This document shows, piece after piece, positions 1 through 10,296 of a DNA stretch of 64,000 nucleotides. Numbering within the stretch: position 1 is the stretch's first letter; each line of letters starts with the position of its first letter. The stretch lies in NCBI RefSeq assembly GCF_023100685.1, contig NZ_CP090064.1, positions 1,178,001 to 1,242,000 of the forward strand, read 5' to 3'. The notes under the pieces were generated by a model that saw nothing but the letters and a program-made list of their open reading frames with translations, was not told where the DNA came from and made no database searches. Source of the DNA: Proteus vulgaris. Lineage in GTDB: Bacteria > Pseudomonadota > Gammaproteobacteria > Enterobacterales > Enterobacteriaceae. Made by a program: the position numbers and the translations under genes.

Positions 1-1607
1 CTGTTGCGTTAGGTAATACTCATGAGGATAACTGGGAATGGCACATGTACGATACAGTAAAAGGTTCCGACTATATCGGTGACCAAGATGCAATCGAATA
101 TATGTGTAAAACTGGCCCTGAAGCAATTTTAGAGCTGGAACATATGGGGCTTCCATTTTCTCGCTTAGATGATGGCCGTATTTATCAACGTCCGTTTGGT
201 GGTCAGTCTAAGAACTTCGGTGGCGAACAAGCTGCGCGTACTGCAGCCGCTGCTGACCGTACTGGGCACGCATTGTTGCATACCCTGTATCAGCAAAATT
301 TAAAAAATCACACAACTATCTTTTCAGAGTGGTATTCACTGGATCTCGTGAAAAACCAAGATGGTGATATTGTTGGATGTACTGCAATTTGCATCGAAAC
401 GGGTGAAGTCGTTTATTTCAAAGCTAATGCCACTATTTTAGCCACAGGTGGTGCGGGCCGTATTTATCAATCTACCACAAATGCACATATCAACACTGGT
501 GATGGCGTTGGCATGGCGGTTCGTGCAGGTGTTCCACTGCAAGATATGGAAATGTGGCAATTCCACCCAACCGGTATTGCGGGTGCGGGTGTGTTAGTGA
601 CCGAAGGTTGTCGTGGTGAAGGCGGATATCTGTTGAATAAAGACGGTGAACGCTTTATGGAACGTTATGCACCAAACGCTAAAGACCTTGCTGGTCGTGA
701 CGTAGTGGCTCGTTCTATCATGATTGAAATTCGTGAAGGCCGTGGTTGTGATGGTCCTTGGGGTCCTCATGCGAAATTGAAACTCGACCATCTTGGTAAA
801 GAAGTCCTTGAATCACGTTTACCGGGTATTCTTGATCTGTCTCGTACATTCGCACACGTTGATCCTATCAAAGAGCCAATTCCGGTTATTCCTACTTGCC
901 ACTATATGATGGGTGGTATTCCAACAAAAGTGACAGGCCAAGCCATTCGTGTAAATGAGAAGGGCGAAGATGTTGTTATTCCTGGACTGTTTGCTGTCGG
1001 TGAAATTGCCTGTGTATCTGTTCATGGCGCCAACCGTTTAGGTGGTAACTCACTGTTAGACCTCGTTGTATTTGGTCGTTCAGCAGGGGTTCACTTAAAA
1101 GAATCTCTGATGGAACAAGGCACGATGCGTGATGCAAGCGAGTCGGATGTTGAAGCAGCATTAACACGTTTAAATCGCTGGGAAAACAATCGTTCTGGTG
1201 AGGATCCTGTTGAGATCCGTAAAGCACTGCAATCTTGTATGCAACATAACTTCTCAGTATTCCGTGAAGGTGATGCAATGGCAAAAGGCTTAGAAGAACT
1301 AAAAGTTATTCGTGAGCGCTTACAAAATGCCCGACTGGATGATAATTCAAGCGAGTTTAATACTCAGCGTATTGAATGCTTAGAATTAGATAACCTGATG
1401 GAAACAGCTTATGCCACTGCAGTATCTGCAAACTTCCGTACAGAAAGTCGTGGTGCTCATAGCCGTTTCGATTTCCCAGAGCGTGATGATGCGAACTGGT
1501 TATGCCATACATTATATCAACCGCAAACCGAAACAATGACACGCCGTGAAGTCAATATGCAGCCAAAACTGCGTGAAGCCTTCCCACCAAAAGTGCGTAC
1601 ATATTAA
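1..1607 (+). CDS. sdhA: Succinate dehydrogenase flavoprotein subunit, 5' end outside window
   Basis: This is the catalytic FAD subunit of succinate dehydrogenase (complex II), which oxidises succinate to fumarate on the cytoplasmic face of the inner membrane. The reading frame is open from base 3 with no start, so the first codons (about 54 by comparison with the 588-residue E. coli protein) lie upstream, including the covalent FAD histidine. Visible landmarks are the FAD-binding stretch [12 protein letters not shown], the substrate and active-site region [27 protein letters not shown], and the C-terminal EPKLR-like/FPPKVRTY end. It is near-identical to E. coli SdhA through most of its length. 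sdhB follows 34 bases downstream, as expected for the sdhCDAB operon. Confidence 0.97.
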   Translation, partial: VALGNTHEDNWEWHMYDTVKGSDYIGDQDAIEYMCKTGPEAILELEHMGLPFSRLDDGRIYQRPFGGQSKNFGGEQAARTAAAADRTGHALLHTLYQQNLKNHTTIFSEWYSLDLVKNQDGDIVGCTAICIETGEVVYFKANATILATGGAGRIYQSTTNAHINTGDGVGMAVRAGVPLQDMEMWQFHPTGIAGAGVLVTEGCRGEGGYLLNKDGERFMERYAPNAKDLAGRDVVARSIMIEIREGRGCDGPWGPHAKLKLDHLGKEVLESRLPGILDLSRTFAHVDPIKEPIPVIPTCHYMMGGIPTKVTGQAIRVNEKGEDVVIPGLFAVGEIACVSVHGANRLGGNSLLDLVVFGRSAGVHLKESLMEQGTMRDASESDVEAALTRLNRWENNRSGEDPVEIRKALQSCMQHNFSVFREGDAMAKGLEELKVIRERLQNARLDDNSSEFNTQRIECLELDNLMETAYATAVSANFRTESRGAHSRFDFPERDDANWLCHTLYQPQTETMTRREVNMQPKLREAFPPKVRTY

Positions 1608-1641
1608 TTAGCGGTGTTATTGAAGTTGCGGAGACTTAAAT

Positions 1642-2358
1642 ATGAAACTTGAATTTTCGATTTATCGTTACAATCCCGACGTTGATAATGCGCCGCATAT
1701 GCAAGATTACACCCTCGAAGTTCCTGAAGGGCGTGACATGATGCTGTTGGATGCATTAATTCAATTAAAGGAAAAAGATCCTACCTTATCGTTCCGTCGT
1801 TCTTGTCGTGAAGGTGTTTGCGGCTCTGATGGCGTGAACATGAATGGTAAAAATGGTTTGGCTTGTATCACACCTATTTCATCTTTACAGAAAGGAAGTA
1901 AGAAAATTGTGATCAGACCGTTACCCGGTTTACCAGTAATTCGTGATTTAATAGTGGATATGACTCAGTTCTATACACAGTATGAGAAAATTCGTCCGTA
2001 TTTAATTAATAATGGCAAAAATCCTCCTGCTCGTGAGAACTTACAGTCACCAGAACAACGTGAAAAGCTTGATGGACTTTACGATTGTATCCTTTGTGCT
2101 TGTTGTTCAACCTCTTGCCCGTCATTCTGGTGGAATCCAGATAAGTTTATCGGGCCAGCTGGATTGTTAGCTGCATATCGTTTCTTGATTGATAGTCGTG
2201 ATACAGAAACAGAATCTCGCCTTGATGATCTTAACGATGCGTTCAGCGTATTCCGTTGTCATGGCATTATGAACTGTGTCAGCGTATGTCCTAAAGGACT
2301 CAATCCAACAAAAGCAATTGGCCATATTAAGTCGATGTTGTTAAAACGTAGTGCATAA
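1642..2358 (+). CDS. sdhB: Succinate dehydrogenase iron-sulfur subunit
   Basis: The 238-residue electron-transfer subunit of complex II passes electrons from the SdhA flavin to ubiquinone. The [2Fe-2S] site is visible as C55, C60, D63 and C75 (RRSCREGVCGSDG then GLAC). The [4Fe-4S] and [3Fe-4S] ligands are in CILCACCSTSC and in the later CHGIMNCVSVCPKG block. Length equals that of E. coli SdhB. The start is preceded by a GGAG motif. It is the last sdh gene; a perfect 12-bp hairpin lies directly after the stop and sucA begins 243 bases downstream. Confidence 0.97.
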   Translation: MKLEFSIYRYNPDVDNAPHMQDYTLEVPEGRDMMLLDALIQLKEKDPTLSFRRSCREGVCGSDGVNMNGKNGLACITPISSLQKGSKKIVIRPLPGLPVIRDLIVDMTQFYTQYEKIRPYLINNGKNPPARENLQSPEQREKLDGLYDCILCACCSTSCPSFWWNPDKFIGPAGLLAAYRFLIDSRDTETESRLDDLNDAFSVFRCHGIMNCVSVCPKGLNPTKAIGHIKSMLLKRSA

Positions 2359-2363
2359 AATAA

Positions 2364-2466
2364 TAACCGCCCTAAAATAGTTAGGGCGGTTAATGGAAAA
2401 ACTAAGTTAGACGTTTGCGGTAAATAGTAAGGCACCTTTAAACACTGTTAGACAGTGCTTAAAGGT
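2364..2466 (+). promoter_or_regulatory. Two hairpins in the sdhB-sucA spacer
   Basis: A perfect 12-bp inverted repeat (arms 2364-2375 and 2381-2392, loop AATAG) follows the sdhB stop. A second stem of 15 pairs with one mismatch has arms 2434-2448 and 2452-2466 with loop TAG. Neither is followed by a T-run, so they look more like RNA processing or stability structures, or partial attenuators between sdhB and sucA, than strong terminators. In E. coli this spacer also lies inside a continuous sdh-suc transcript; the role here is inferred. Confidence 0.5.
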
Positions 2467-2601
2467 TCCTTGAGAGCTAAAGCTCCATATTTAAAGAACC
2501 TGCGAGATAGCGGGTCATGAGAGAACCTTGCAATCGACACCGTTTAATCACGGTATTAGTTATCCACGGCGAACTAAAGCTGTATAGCTTAAGGGATCAT
2601 A

Positions 2602-5406
2602 ATGCAGAACGGCGCAATGAAGGACTGGCTAGAATCAACATTTCTAGCAGGAGAGAATCAGTCTTACATAGAAGATATCTATGAAGATTACCTAACTGAC
2701 CCCAACTCTGTTGACGAAAGTTGGAGAGAGATTTTTCAACAACTGCCCGCAAGTCAAGGCATAGAGCAGTCGCATTCTCAGACCCGCGACTACTTCAGAC
2801 GCCTCGCAAAAGAATCCACTCGATACCATACCTCGGTAAGCGATCCGGCAACGGACTCAAAACAAGTCAAAGTTTTGCAGCTCATCAATGCCTTTCGTTT
2901 CCGTGGCCATCAAAATGCGAACCTCGACCCACTTGGTTTATGGAAACAAGAATCTGTTCCAGATTTAGATCCTGCTTTCCATAATCTGACTAAAGAAGAT
3001 TTTGAAGAAACTTTCAATGTTGGTTCTTTTGCCATCGGCAAAGAAACCATGAAATTAAGTGATTTATACGAAGCCCTGAAACGCATTTATTGTGGTTCAA
3101 TCGGTGCTGAATATATGCATATCACTAACACTGAAGAGAAACGTTGGATCCAACAACGTTTAGAATCAGTTAATGTTGCAGACCAATTTACAAAAGAAGA
3201 AAAATTACGCTTCCTGACAGAGCTAACAGCTGCTGAAGGCTTAGAACGTTATTTAGGTGCGAAATTCCCAGGTGCGAAACGCTTCTCTTTAGAAGGTGGT
3301 GATGCACTAGTACCTATGTTAAAAGATTTAATCCGTCATGCTGGTAAACAAGATACTCGTGAAGTGGTTCTTGGTATGGCGCACCGCGGACGTTTAAACG
3401 TTTTGGTTAATATCCTCGGTAAAAAACCTGCTGATTTATTTGATGAATTTGCGGGGATCCATAAAGAGCATTTGGGAACTGGTGACGTTAAATATCACCA
3501 AGGTTTCTCATCCGATTTTGCAACTGAAGGGGCTCAAGTTCACTTAGCATTAGCCTTTAACCCTTCTCACTTAGAGATTGTTAGCCCAGTTGTTATCGGT
3601 TCTGTTCGTGCTCGTCGAGATCGTTTAGATGAAGCGCGTAGTAATATGGTTCTTCCTATTACAATCCATGGTGATGCTGCGGTAACTGGTCAAGGTGTTG
3701 TTCAAGAAACCTTGAATATGTCCCAAGCGCGTGGTTATGAAGTTGGCGGTACAGTTCGTATTGTTATCAATAACCAAGTTGGTTTCACCACGTCAAATCC
3801 AAAAGATGCTCGTTCAACACAATACTGTACTGATATTGTGAAAATGGTTCAGGCACCAATTTTCCACGTTAATGCTGATGATCCAGAAGCGGTTGCGTTT
3901 GTGACTCGCCTTGCGTTGGATTTCCGTAATACTTTTAAACGTGACGTAATGATTGATTTGGTGTGTTATCGCCGTCATGGCCATAACGAAGCGGATGAGC
4001 CAAATGCGACTCAGCCTCTGATGTATCAAAAAATCAAGAAACACCCAACACCACGTAAAATTTACGCAGATAAACTGGTTGCTCAATCACTGCTTGATGC
4101 CAATGATGTGACTGAACTGGTTAATCTCTATCGTGATGCACTGGATCGTGGTGATTGTGTCGTTGAAGAATACCGCCCAATGGGGCTGCATTCTTACACA
4201 TGGGAGCCGTATTTAAATCACGAATGGAATGAAGAGTATCCACATAAAGTAGAGAAAACACGTTTACAAGATTTAGCACGCCGTGTGAGTACTGTTCCGT
4301 CAGAAATCGTCATGCAATCTCGTGTTGAGAAAATTTATGCTGACCGTGCTGTCATGGCAGAAGGTGAAAAACTACTCGACTGGGGTGCTGCGGAAACATT
4401 AGCGTATGCGACTTTAGTTGACCAAGGGATCACAATTCGCCTTTCTGGTGAAGATGCTGGTCGTGGTACATTCTTCCACCGTCACGCCGTTGTTCATAAT
4501 CAAACTAATGGTTCTGTTTATGTTCCATTGGCTAATATTCATAATGCTCAAGGGCAATTTAATGTCTGGGACTCTGTATTAACAGAAGAAGCTGTTCTTG
4601 CATTTGAATATGGTTATGCCACAACAGAACCTCGTGATTTAACAATTTGGGAAGCACAATTTGGTGACTTCGCAAACGTTGCTCAAGTTGTTATAGACCA
4701 ATTTATTAGTTCAGGTGAGCAAAAATGGGGTCGTATGTGTGGTTTAGTGATGCTGCTACCACACGGTTATGAAGGCCAAGGCCCTGAACACTCCTCTGCA
4801 CGTTTAGAACGTTATCTGCAACTGTGTGCAGAGCAAAATATGCAGGTTTGTGTGCCATCAACACCAGCTCAGGTTTACCATATGTTACGCCGTCAAGCGT
4901 TACGTGGTATGCGTCGCCCACTTATCGTAATGTCACCAAAATCACTGTTACGTCACCCATTAGCGGTTTCTGCATTGGATGAGTTAGCCAACGGTAAATT
5001 CTTACCTGTAATTGGTGAAATGGATGATTTAAAACCGGCTGATGTAAAACGTGTTGTGATGTGCTCAGGTAAGGTTTACTACGATTTATTAGAACAACGT
5101 CGTGCTAATGAGCAAAACAACGTTGCCATTATTCGTATTGAACAACTGTATCCATTCCCACACGAAAATATTGCGCAAATTTTGGCATCTTACTCCCATG
5201 TGAAAGATTTCGTTTGGTGTCAAGAAGAGCCTTTAAATCAGGGGGCTTGGTATTGTAGCCAGCATAATTTCCGTGATGCGATCCCTACGGGCGCAACATT
5301 ACGTTATGCAGGACGTCCGGCATCAGCCTCTCCAGCAGTCGGTTATACCTCTGTTCATCAGGAGCAACAAAAAGCTCTGGTTGAAGACGCACTGAAAGTT
5401 GAATAA
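2602..5406 (+). CDS. sucA: 2-oxoglutarate dehydrogenase E1 component
   Basis: Thiamine-diphosphate-dependent E1 of the 2-oxoglutarate dehydrogenase complex. It decarboxylates 2-oxoglutarate and transfers the succinyl group to the lipoyl arm of SucB. The protein has 934 residues (E. coli 933) and is collinear with it throughout. Recognisable blocks are YRFRGHQNANLDPLG near the N terminus, VVLGMAHRGRLNVL, the ThDP-binding GDAAVTGQGVVQE region, LVCYRRHGHNEADEP, and the pyrimidine-domain GHGYEGQGPEHSSARLERYL-like segment. The start is an ATG behind AAGGGATC. sucB begins 13 bases after the stop, so the two are cotranscribed. Confidence 0.97.
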   Translation: MQNGAMKDWLESTFLAGENQSYIEDIYEDYLTDPNSVDESWREIFQQLPASQGIEQSHSQTRDYFRRLAKESTRYHTSVSDPATDSKQVKVLQLINAFRFRGHQNANLDPLGLWKQESVPDLDPAFHNLTKEDFEETFNVGSFAIGKETMKLSDLYEALKRIYCGSIGAEYMHITNTEEKRWIQQRLESVNVADQFTKEEKLRFLTELTAAEGLERYLGAKFPGAKRFSLEGGDALVPMLKDLIRHAGKQDTREVVLGMAHRGRLNVLVNILGKKPADLFDEFAGIHKEHLGTGDVKYHQGFSSDFATEGAQVHLALAFNPSHLEIVSPVVIGSVRARRDRLDEARSNMVLPITIHGDAAVTGQGVVQETLNMSQARGYEVGGTVRIVINNQVGFTTSNPKDARSTQYCTDIVKMVQAPIFHVNADDPEAVAFVTRLALDFRNTFKRDVMIDLVCYRRHGHNEADEPNATQPLMYQKIKKHPTPRKIYADKLVAQSLLDANDVTELVNLYRDALDRGDCVVEEYRPMGLHSYTWEPYLNHEWNEEYPHKVEKTRLQDLARRVSTVPSEIVMQSRVEKIYADRAVMAEGEKLLDWGAAETLAYATLVDQGITIRLSGEDAGRGTFFHRHAVVHNQTNGSVYVPLANIHNAQGQFNVWDSVLTEEAVLAFEYGYATTEPRDLTIWEAQFGDFANVAQVVIDQFISSGEQKWGRMCGLVMLLPHGYEGQGPEHSSARLERYLQLCAEQNMQVCVPSTPAQVYHMLRRQALRGMRRPLIVMSPKSLLRHPLAVSALDELANGKFLPVIGEMDDLKPADVKRVVMCSGKVYYDLLEQRRANEQNNVAIIRIEQLYPFPHENIAQILASYSHVKDFVWCQEEPLNQGAWYCSQHNFRDAIPTGATLRYAGRPASASPAVGYTSVHQEQQKALVEDALKVE

Positions 5407-5419
5407 ATAAGGATAGAAA

Positions 5420-6625
5420 ATGAGTAGTGTAGACATTCTAGTACCGGATCTCCCTGAATCAGTTGCTGACGCATCGGTCGCAACTTGGCATAAAAAACCT
5501 GGTGATAGCATTCAACGCGATGAAGTGCTGGTTGAAATCGAAACAGATAAAGTTGTTTTAGAAGTTCCTGCAAGTGAAGCGGGCGTATTAGAAAGTATTC
5601 TTGAAGATGAAGGCGCTACCGTTGGTTCACGCCAATTACTTGGCCGCATTCGTTTAGGTGATAGCACCGGTATTCCTGCTGATGTGAAACCAGCTCAAGA
5701 TAGTACACCAGCACAACGTCAAAGTGCTGATATTGCTGAAAAAGGTAATAACGATGCATTAAGTCCAACAGCACGTCGTTTAGTTGCAGAGCACGATGTT
5801 AATCCTGCTGATGTGAAAGGCAGTGGTGTAGGTGGTCGTTTAACTCGCCAAGATATCGAAGGTCATGTTGCAAATAAAACTGCAACGAAACCTGTTGAAG
5901 AAGCGCCTCAAGCGCTGTTATCTCATCGTAGCGAAAAACGTGTTCCAATGACACGTTTACGCAAACGTGTTGCAGAACGTTTATTAGAAGCGAAAAACAC
6001 TACTGCAATGTTGACAACGTTTAACGAAATCAACATGCAACCAATCAAAGATTTACGTGCTCAATATGGCGAAGCTTTCGAAAAACGCCACGGTGTCCGT
6101 TTAGGCTTTATGTCTTTCTATATTAAAGCGGTTGTTGAAGCACTGAAACGCTACCCAGAAGTGAATGCTTCTATTGATGGCACTGATGTGGTTTATCACA
6201 ACTATTTCGATATCAGTATTGCGGTATCAACACCTCGTGGTCTGGTAACACCAGTATTACGTGATGCGGATGCAATGAGCATGGCGGATATTGAGAAAAA
6301 CATTAAAGCATTAGCAGTAAAAGGCCGTGATGGTAAGTTAACCGTTGAAGACTTAACGGGTGGTAACTTTACTATTACAAATGGTGGTGTTTTCGGTTCA
6401 TTAATGTCAACGCCTATTATCAACCCACCACAAAGTGCCATTTTAGGGATGCATGCTATTAAAGATCGCCCAATGGCCGTTGATGGTCAGGTTGTTATTC
6501 TACCAATGATGTATCTGGCTCTGTCTTATGACCACCGCTTAATTGACGGTCGTGAGTCTGTCGGTTTCTTAGTAACCGTCAAAGAGATGCTAGAAGATCC
6601 AGCCCGTTTATTACTTGATGTATAG
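5420..6625 (+). CDS. sucB: 2-oxoglutarate dehydrogenase E2, dihydrolipoyl succinyltransferase
   Basis: Core subunit of the 2-oxoglutarate dehydrogenase complex, 401 residues. Domains in order: a lipoyl domain (about 1-75) with the lipoylated lysine in [11 protein letters not shown]; a peripheral-subunit-binding domain (about 110-148, [13 protein letters not shown] to GGRLTRQDI); and the acyltransferase domain with the catalytic SYDHRLIDG, in which His372 and Asp376 are the active-site pair. It sits 13 bases behind sucA with GGATAG as a ribosome site. A 161-base spacer with a perfect 9-bp hairpin separates it from sucC. Confidence 0.97.
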   Translation: MSSVDILVPDLPESVADASVATWHKKPGDSIQRDEVLVEIETDKVVLEVPASEAGVLESILEDEGATVGSRQLLGRIRLGDSTGIPADVKPAQDSTPAQRQSADIAEKGNNDALSPTARRLVAEHDVNPADVKGSGVGGRLTRQDIEGHVANKTATKPVEEAPQALLSHRSEKRVPMTRLRKRVAERLLEAKNTTAMLTTFNEINMQPIKDLRAQYGEAFEKRHGVRLGFMSFYIKAVVEALKRYPEVNASIDGTDVVYHNYFDISIAVSTPRGLVTPVLRDADAMSMADIEKNIKALAVKGRDGKLTVEDLTGGNFTITNGGVFGSLMSTPIINPPQSAILGMHAIKDRPMAVDGQVVILPMMYLALSYDHRLIDGRESVGFLVTVKEMLEDPARLLLDV

Positions 6626-6642
6626 GTAATAAATATCGCTTC

Positions 6643-6668
6643 TAGGCAGGAGATGCTCCTCCTGCCTA
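6643..6668 (+). promoter_or_regulatory. Hairpin in the sucB-sucC spacer
   Basis: A perfect 9-bp inverted repeat (arms TAGGCAGGA at 6643-6651 and TCCTGCCTA at 6660-6668) lies just after sucB. There is no U-tract, so partial termination or an mRNA 3'-end block between sucAB and sucCD is more likely than full termination. A second smaller stem (AGTCAGA / TCTGGCT) follows near 6714-6731. Confidence 0.45.
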
Positions 6669-6786
6669 CTTAGCAACAGACACAAGCATCAAAGAAGTAC
6701 AGTGTGTTCGTGAAGTCAGATTTCTCTGGCTTATAGTCAAAAAAATAAGAAAGCCCGACTTTCAACAAGATTATGGATAGAACATC

Positions 6787-7953
6787 ATGAATTTACACGA
6801 GTATCAGGCAAAACAGCTTTTCACACGGTATGGATTACCAGCACCTGCTGGTTTCGCCTGCTCCACGCCGCGCGAGGCAGAAGAAGCTGCATCAAAAATC
6901 GGTCAAGGCCCTTGGGTCGTGAAATGTCAGGTTCACGCGGGTGGACGTGGTAAAGCGGGCGGCGTAAAAGTCGTTAAATCTAAAGAAGAGATCCGCGCAT
7001 TTGCTGAACAATGGTTAGGCAAACGTTTAGTGACTTATCAAACAGACGCTAACGGTCAACCTGTTACACAGATTTTGGTTGAAGCTGCAACTGATATCGC
7101 TAAAGAGCTTTATCTTGGTGCGGTTATTGACCGTGGTACCCGTCGCGTTGTCTTTATGGCTTCAACTGAAGGCGGCGTAGAAATTGAAAAAGTGGCGGAA
7201 GAAACGCCAGAACTTATTCATCGCGCAATTATTGATCCACTGACAGGCCCTATGCCTTATCAGGGAAGAGAACTTGCTTTTAAACTAGGTTTAAAAGGCA
7301 AGCAAGTCAGCCAATTTGCTAAGATCTTTATGGGATTAGCTACTATTTTCTTAGAGCGCGATCTTGCGCTAATTGAAATTAACCCTCTGGTTATCACAAA
7401 AGAAGATGATCTGATTTGTCTTGATGGTAAATTAGGCGTAGATAGCAATGCATTATATCGCCAGCCTGAAATGCGTGAACTGCATGATCCATCGCAAGAA
7501 GATCCGCGAGAAGCGCAAGCTGCGCAGTGGGAACTGAACTATGTTGCATTAGATGGCAACATTGGATGTATGGTCAATGGTGCTGGTTTAGCAATGGGTA
7601 CTATGGATATCGTTAAACTTCACGGTGGCGAACCCGCTAACTTCCTCGATGTAGGCGGTGGTGCAACAAAAGAGCGTGTAACAGAAGCATTTAAAATTAT
7701 TTTGTCTGATGAAAATGTCAGTGCTGTATTAGTCAACATTTTCGGCGGTATTGTTCGTTGTGACTTAATCGCAGACGGTATTATTGGCGCAGTTGAAGAA
7801 GTTGGCGTTAATGTTCCTGTGGTTGTTCGTCTTGAAGGAAACAATGCAGAGTTAGGCACCAAAAAATTAGCAGATAGTGGATTAAATATTATCGCAGCTA
7901 AAAGCTTAACTGATGCCGCGAAACAAGTTGTTGCAGCAGCGGAGGCAAAATAA
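6787..7953 (+). CDS. sucC: Succinyl-CoA synthetase beta subunit (ADP-forming)
   Basis: The beta subunit of succinyl-CoA synthetase couples succinyl-CoA cleavage to nucleoside triphosphate formation in the TCA cycle. The 388 residues match E. coli SucC in length. An N-terminal ATP-grasp fold is visible ([20 protein letters not shown], then LIEINPLV), followed by the CoA-ligase-like domain with [11 protein letters not shown] and [10 protein letters not shown]. The stop overlaps the start of sucD by one base (TAATG), indicating translational coupling of the two subunits. Confidence 0.97.
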   Translation: MNLHEYQAKQLFTRYGLPAPAGFACSTPREAEEAASKIGQGPWVVKCQVHAGGRGKAGGVKVVKSKEEIRAFAEQWLGKRLVTYQTDANGQPVTQILVEAATDIAKELYLGAVIDRGTRRVVFMASTEGGVEIEKVAEETPELIHRAIIDPLTGPMPYQGRELAFKLGLKGKQVSQFAKIFMGLATIFLERDLALIEINPLVITKEDDLICLDGKLGVDSNALYRQPEMRELHDPSQEDPREAQAAQWELNYVALDGNIGCMVNGAGLAMGTMDIVKLHGGEPANFLDVGGGATKERVTEAFKIILSDENVSAVLVNIFGGIVRCDLIADGIIGAVEEVGVNVPVVVRLEGNNAELGTKKLADSGLNIIAAKSLTDAAKQVVAAAEAK

Positions 7954-8822
7954 TGTCTATTTTAATTGATAAAAACACCAAAGTAATTTGCCAAGGTTTT
8001 ACTGGTAGCCAAGGAACATTCCACTCTGAGCAAGCAATTGCTTATGGTACACAAATGGTTGGTGGTGTTACGCCGGGTAAAGGTGGTACTACGCACTTAG
8101 GACTTCCTGTATTTAATACTGTACGCGAAGCTGTTGAGGCAACAGGTGCAACTGCGACAGTTATTTATGTACCTGCACCATTTTGTAAAGATTCAATCTT
8201 AGAAGCGATTGAGGCGGGCATCAAACTCATCATTACTATTACAGAAGGCATTCCTACGTTGGATATGCTAACAGTAAAAGTAAAATTAGATGAAGCGGGT
8301 GTACGCATGATTGGCCCTAACTGTCCGGGTGTTATCACTCCAGGTGAATGTAAGATTGGCATTATGCCTGGTCATATTCACTTACCGGGCAAAGTAGGTA
8401 TTGTATCTCGTTCAGGTACATTAACTTATGAAGCAGTTAAACAGACAACAGATGTTGGCTTAGGTCAATCAACGTGTGTTGGGATTGGTGGTGACCCAAT
8501 TCCGGGTTCTAACTTTATTGATATTCTGAAGCTATTCCAAGAAGATCCACAAACAGAAGCAATTGTGATGATCGGTGAGATTGGTGGTACAGCAGAAGAA
8601 GAAGCAGCCGCTTATATCAAAGATCATGTGACTAAACCGGTTGTAGGTTACATTGCTGGTGTGACTGCCCCTAAAGGTAAACGTATGGGACATGCGGGAG
8701 CTATTATTGCGGGTGGTAAAGGCACAGCAGATGAGAAATTTGCTGCTCTTGAAGCTGCGGGTGTTAAAACTGTGCGTAGCTTGGCCGATATTGGCGAAGC
8801 TATTAAATCAATGATCAAGTAA
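7953..8822 (+). CDS. sucD: Succinyl-CoA synthetase alpha subunit (ADP-forming)
   Basis: The alpha subunit carries the phosphohistidine intermediate, here His247 in [10 protein letters not shown] (His246 in the mature E. coli numbering). An N-terminal CoA-binding Rossmann domain (about 1-120, with [15 protein letters not shown]) precedes the ligase domain ([11 protein letters not shown]). The protein has 289 residues, the usual length. It is the last gene of the sdh-suc supercluster, and an intrinsic terminator follows 40 bases after its stop. Confidence 0.97.
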   Translation: MSILIDKNTKVICQGFTGSQGTFHSEQAIAYGTQMVGGVTPGKGGTTHLGLPVFNTVREAVEATGATATVIYVPAPFCKDSILEAIEAGIKLIITITEGIPTLDMLTVKVKLDEAGVRMIGPNCPGVITPGECKIGIMPGHIHLPGKVGIVSRSGTLTYEAVKQTTDVGLGQSTCVGIGGDPIPGSNFIDILKLFQEDPQTEAIVMIGEIGGTAEEEAAAYIKDHVTKPVVGYIAGVTAPKGKRMGHAGAIIAGGKGTADEKFAALEAAGVKTVRSLADIGEAIKSMIK

Positions 8823-8862
8823 GTAACAATACTGTTAATGATTTCAGGTTGATACTATCTTA

Positions 8863-8895
8863 AATGCCAGTTTCTTAATAGGAGCTGGCATTTTT
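8863..8895 (+). terminator. Intrinsic terminator after sucD; possible SdhX-like 3'-UTR RNA
   Basis: Arms AATGCCAG (8863-8870) and CTGGCATT (8885-8892) form an 8-bp stem with a 14-base loop, followed by TTTTT. It ends the sdh-suc transcript. In E. coli the same position, the sucD 3' UTR, is the source of the small RNA SdhX; whether the 70 bases here do the same is inference from position only. Confidence 0.75.
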
Positions 8896-9195
8896 ATATC
8901 TAGCTTCATTTAAATATTAATGTCTATATCAAGTATTGTGATTAACACATTAAACATCTATATGAATTAATTGTAATTACTTGTTTTTAATTGATTTTTT
9001 TAAATATTGATCTCTATGCAAAATCGCTCTTTTTTCTTTTTATAAGCTTTTTACATAAAATGAAAATAACGATAAATACTGTTTGTATCCATTCTTTGTT
9101 ATTAAAAATAACATTTTAAATACATGTTTTTAGATGAAAAACGGACTAACAAAAAAGTAAGTAGTTATTTTATGTTGTGATCATCATACCTTTCC

Positions 9196-9276
9196 TATAA
9201 GTATCGTAATAATGGTTCCTAAATCCCCCCTTCAGCATCGCTGTAAGGCACATTTTTACTACAAAAATGTTTTTTT
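9196..9276 (+). ncRNA. Candidate small RNA ending in an AT-rich hairpin (speculative)
   Basis: A perfect 8-bp stem ACATTTTT / AAAAATGT (9250-9257 and 9263-9270) is followed by seven T residues, which has the shape of an intrinsic terminator although the stem is AT-only. About 20 bases upstream lies an unusual C-rich stretch (AAATCCCCCCTTC), a kind of segment that can pair with Shine-Dalgarno sequences. A TATAAG hexamer lies near 9193-9198, but no convincing -35 is spaced correctly. No known sRNA family is recognised. Confidence 0.2.
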
Positions 9277-9985
9277 AAACATGTTAATGAATAAGTGAAA
9301 AGGAGGGCAGGTAAAGAAGCGTGCCTGAGAAAATATTCTTTTATTATGATAGGGCATCAAAAAGGAGATTAAAGCTGAAACTAGGCTCTTTTATACCTAT
9401 CAAGAGTAATGATGAAACACTTATGATTGTTGTAAGAAATGTTCCACAAAAATAATAAAATACAATAAAGACAAATTGTTTTCCTTTTTCGTGAACCTGG
9501 TTTGATGGCTTTCTTATTTAATTGATTTAAAAGGTTATTTTTAATTTTATTGAATTATTGATTTGTATTTTAGGTATATAACATAGATTAATTACAGTTT
9601 ACTTATCTGAAATAAAAAACAAAATAAATAGTTATTAATATTAAAAATAGATAATCACTATTGGATTTTAATTTTATCTTTATTTGATAAATTAACTAGA
9701 TGTCATTTTCTGTATTTACATTTTTGTAAATTTCAACTTATTAATTAATAGATTATTTTTTTTAAATATTTATTTTTTACCTGCAAAAAAATGATTTTGA
9801 TATTAAAATTAATAAAACACAACTAAAAGTGTTTATTTTTAGGGCTTTTATGAAAATAAAAAGTTAATTTTATTATGGAAAATATAAGGAGATAAATTAC
9901 ACTTAAAAATAAAAACAACATTGCATTAACACAATGGTAACTATTGGGTAATTTATTCGCAACTAGTTAACATTAAAGTGTTTTT

Positions 9986-9999
9986 TTGATGTAGGTCAA
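9986..9999 (+). promoter_or_regulatory. FNR-like binding site upstream of cydA
   Basis: TTGAT-GTAG-GTCAA matches the FNR consensus TTGATNNNNATCAA at 9 of 10 defined positions. It lies about 300 bases before cydA, the oxygen-regulated cytochrome bd oxidase operon, which FNR and ArcA control in E. coli. Function is inferred from the motif and its location. Confidence 0.55.
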
Positions 10000-10296
10000 G
10001 TTATTAATTGTGGCAAAAATTTCTGAATATGCTTAAATTGGCACACGATCAAATATGCTGTTACAAACCTAAAAGTCGTATTGTTGACCTAAGCTCAGAA
10101 TTCAAATCTGGGTCACGCAAAATATATTTATTATATGTAAATATAAGCGTACTATTTGTAAGGTATTGTGTTTTTGGTCTTTAATATTCGTTGTTGTTTT
10201 TAGAGGCATTTATTGCTGGTAGTTATGAGGCTTTATAATTTAATAAAGTCGGGTTGCCGCAAGTCGGTGTCTTCCTGCTAGGAGCAAGGAGTCAAG

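Larger units (their letters stand above)
8896..10296 (+). other. 1.4-kb AT-rich gene-free region upstream of cydA
   Basis: No credible coding frame is present on either strand between the sucD terminator and cydA. The sequence is very A+T rich. E. coli has mngR and mngA between sucD and cydA, so this may be a decayed interval plus a long cydA regulatory leader. Supportable items inside are a hairpin with a T-run near 9250-9276 and an FNR-like box at 9986-9999, listed separately. GTTAAC/ATTAA-type motifs around 9966-9977 could be ArcA sites but are too common in such sequence to claim. Confidence 0.6.

Noticed and set aside
9180..9300. Known Fur-, FNR- or sugar-regulated sRNA (RyhB, FnrS, Spot 42)
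   Set aside because: The sequence does not match the cores of these RNAs as I know them; kept only as a low-confidence candidate.
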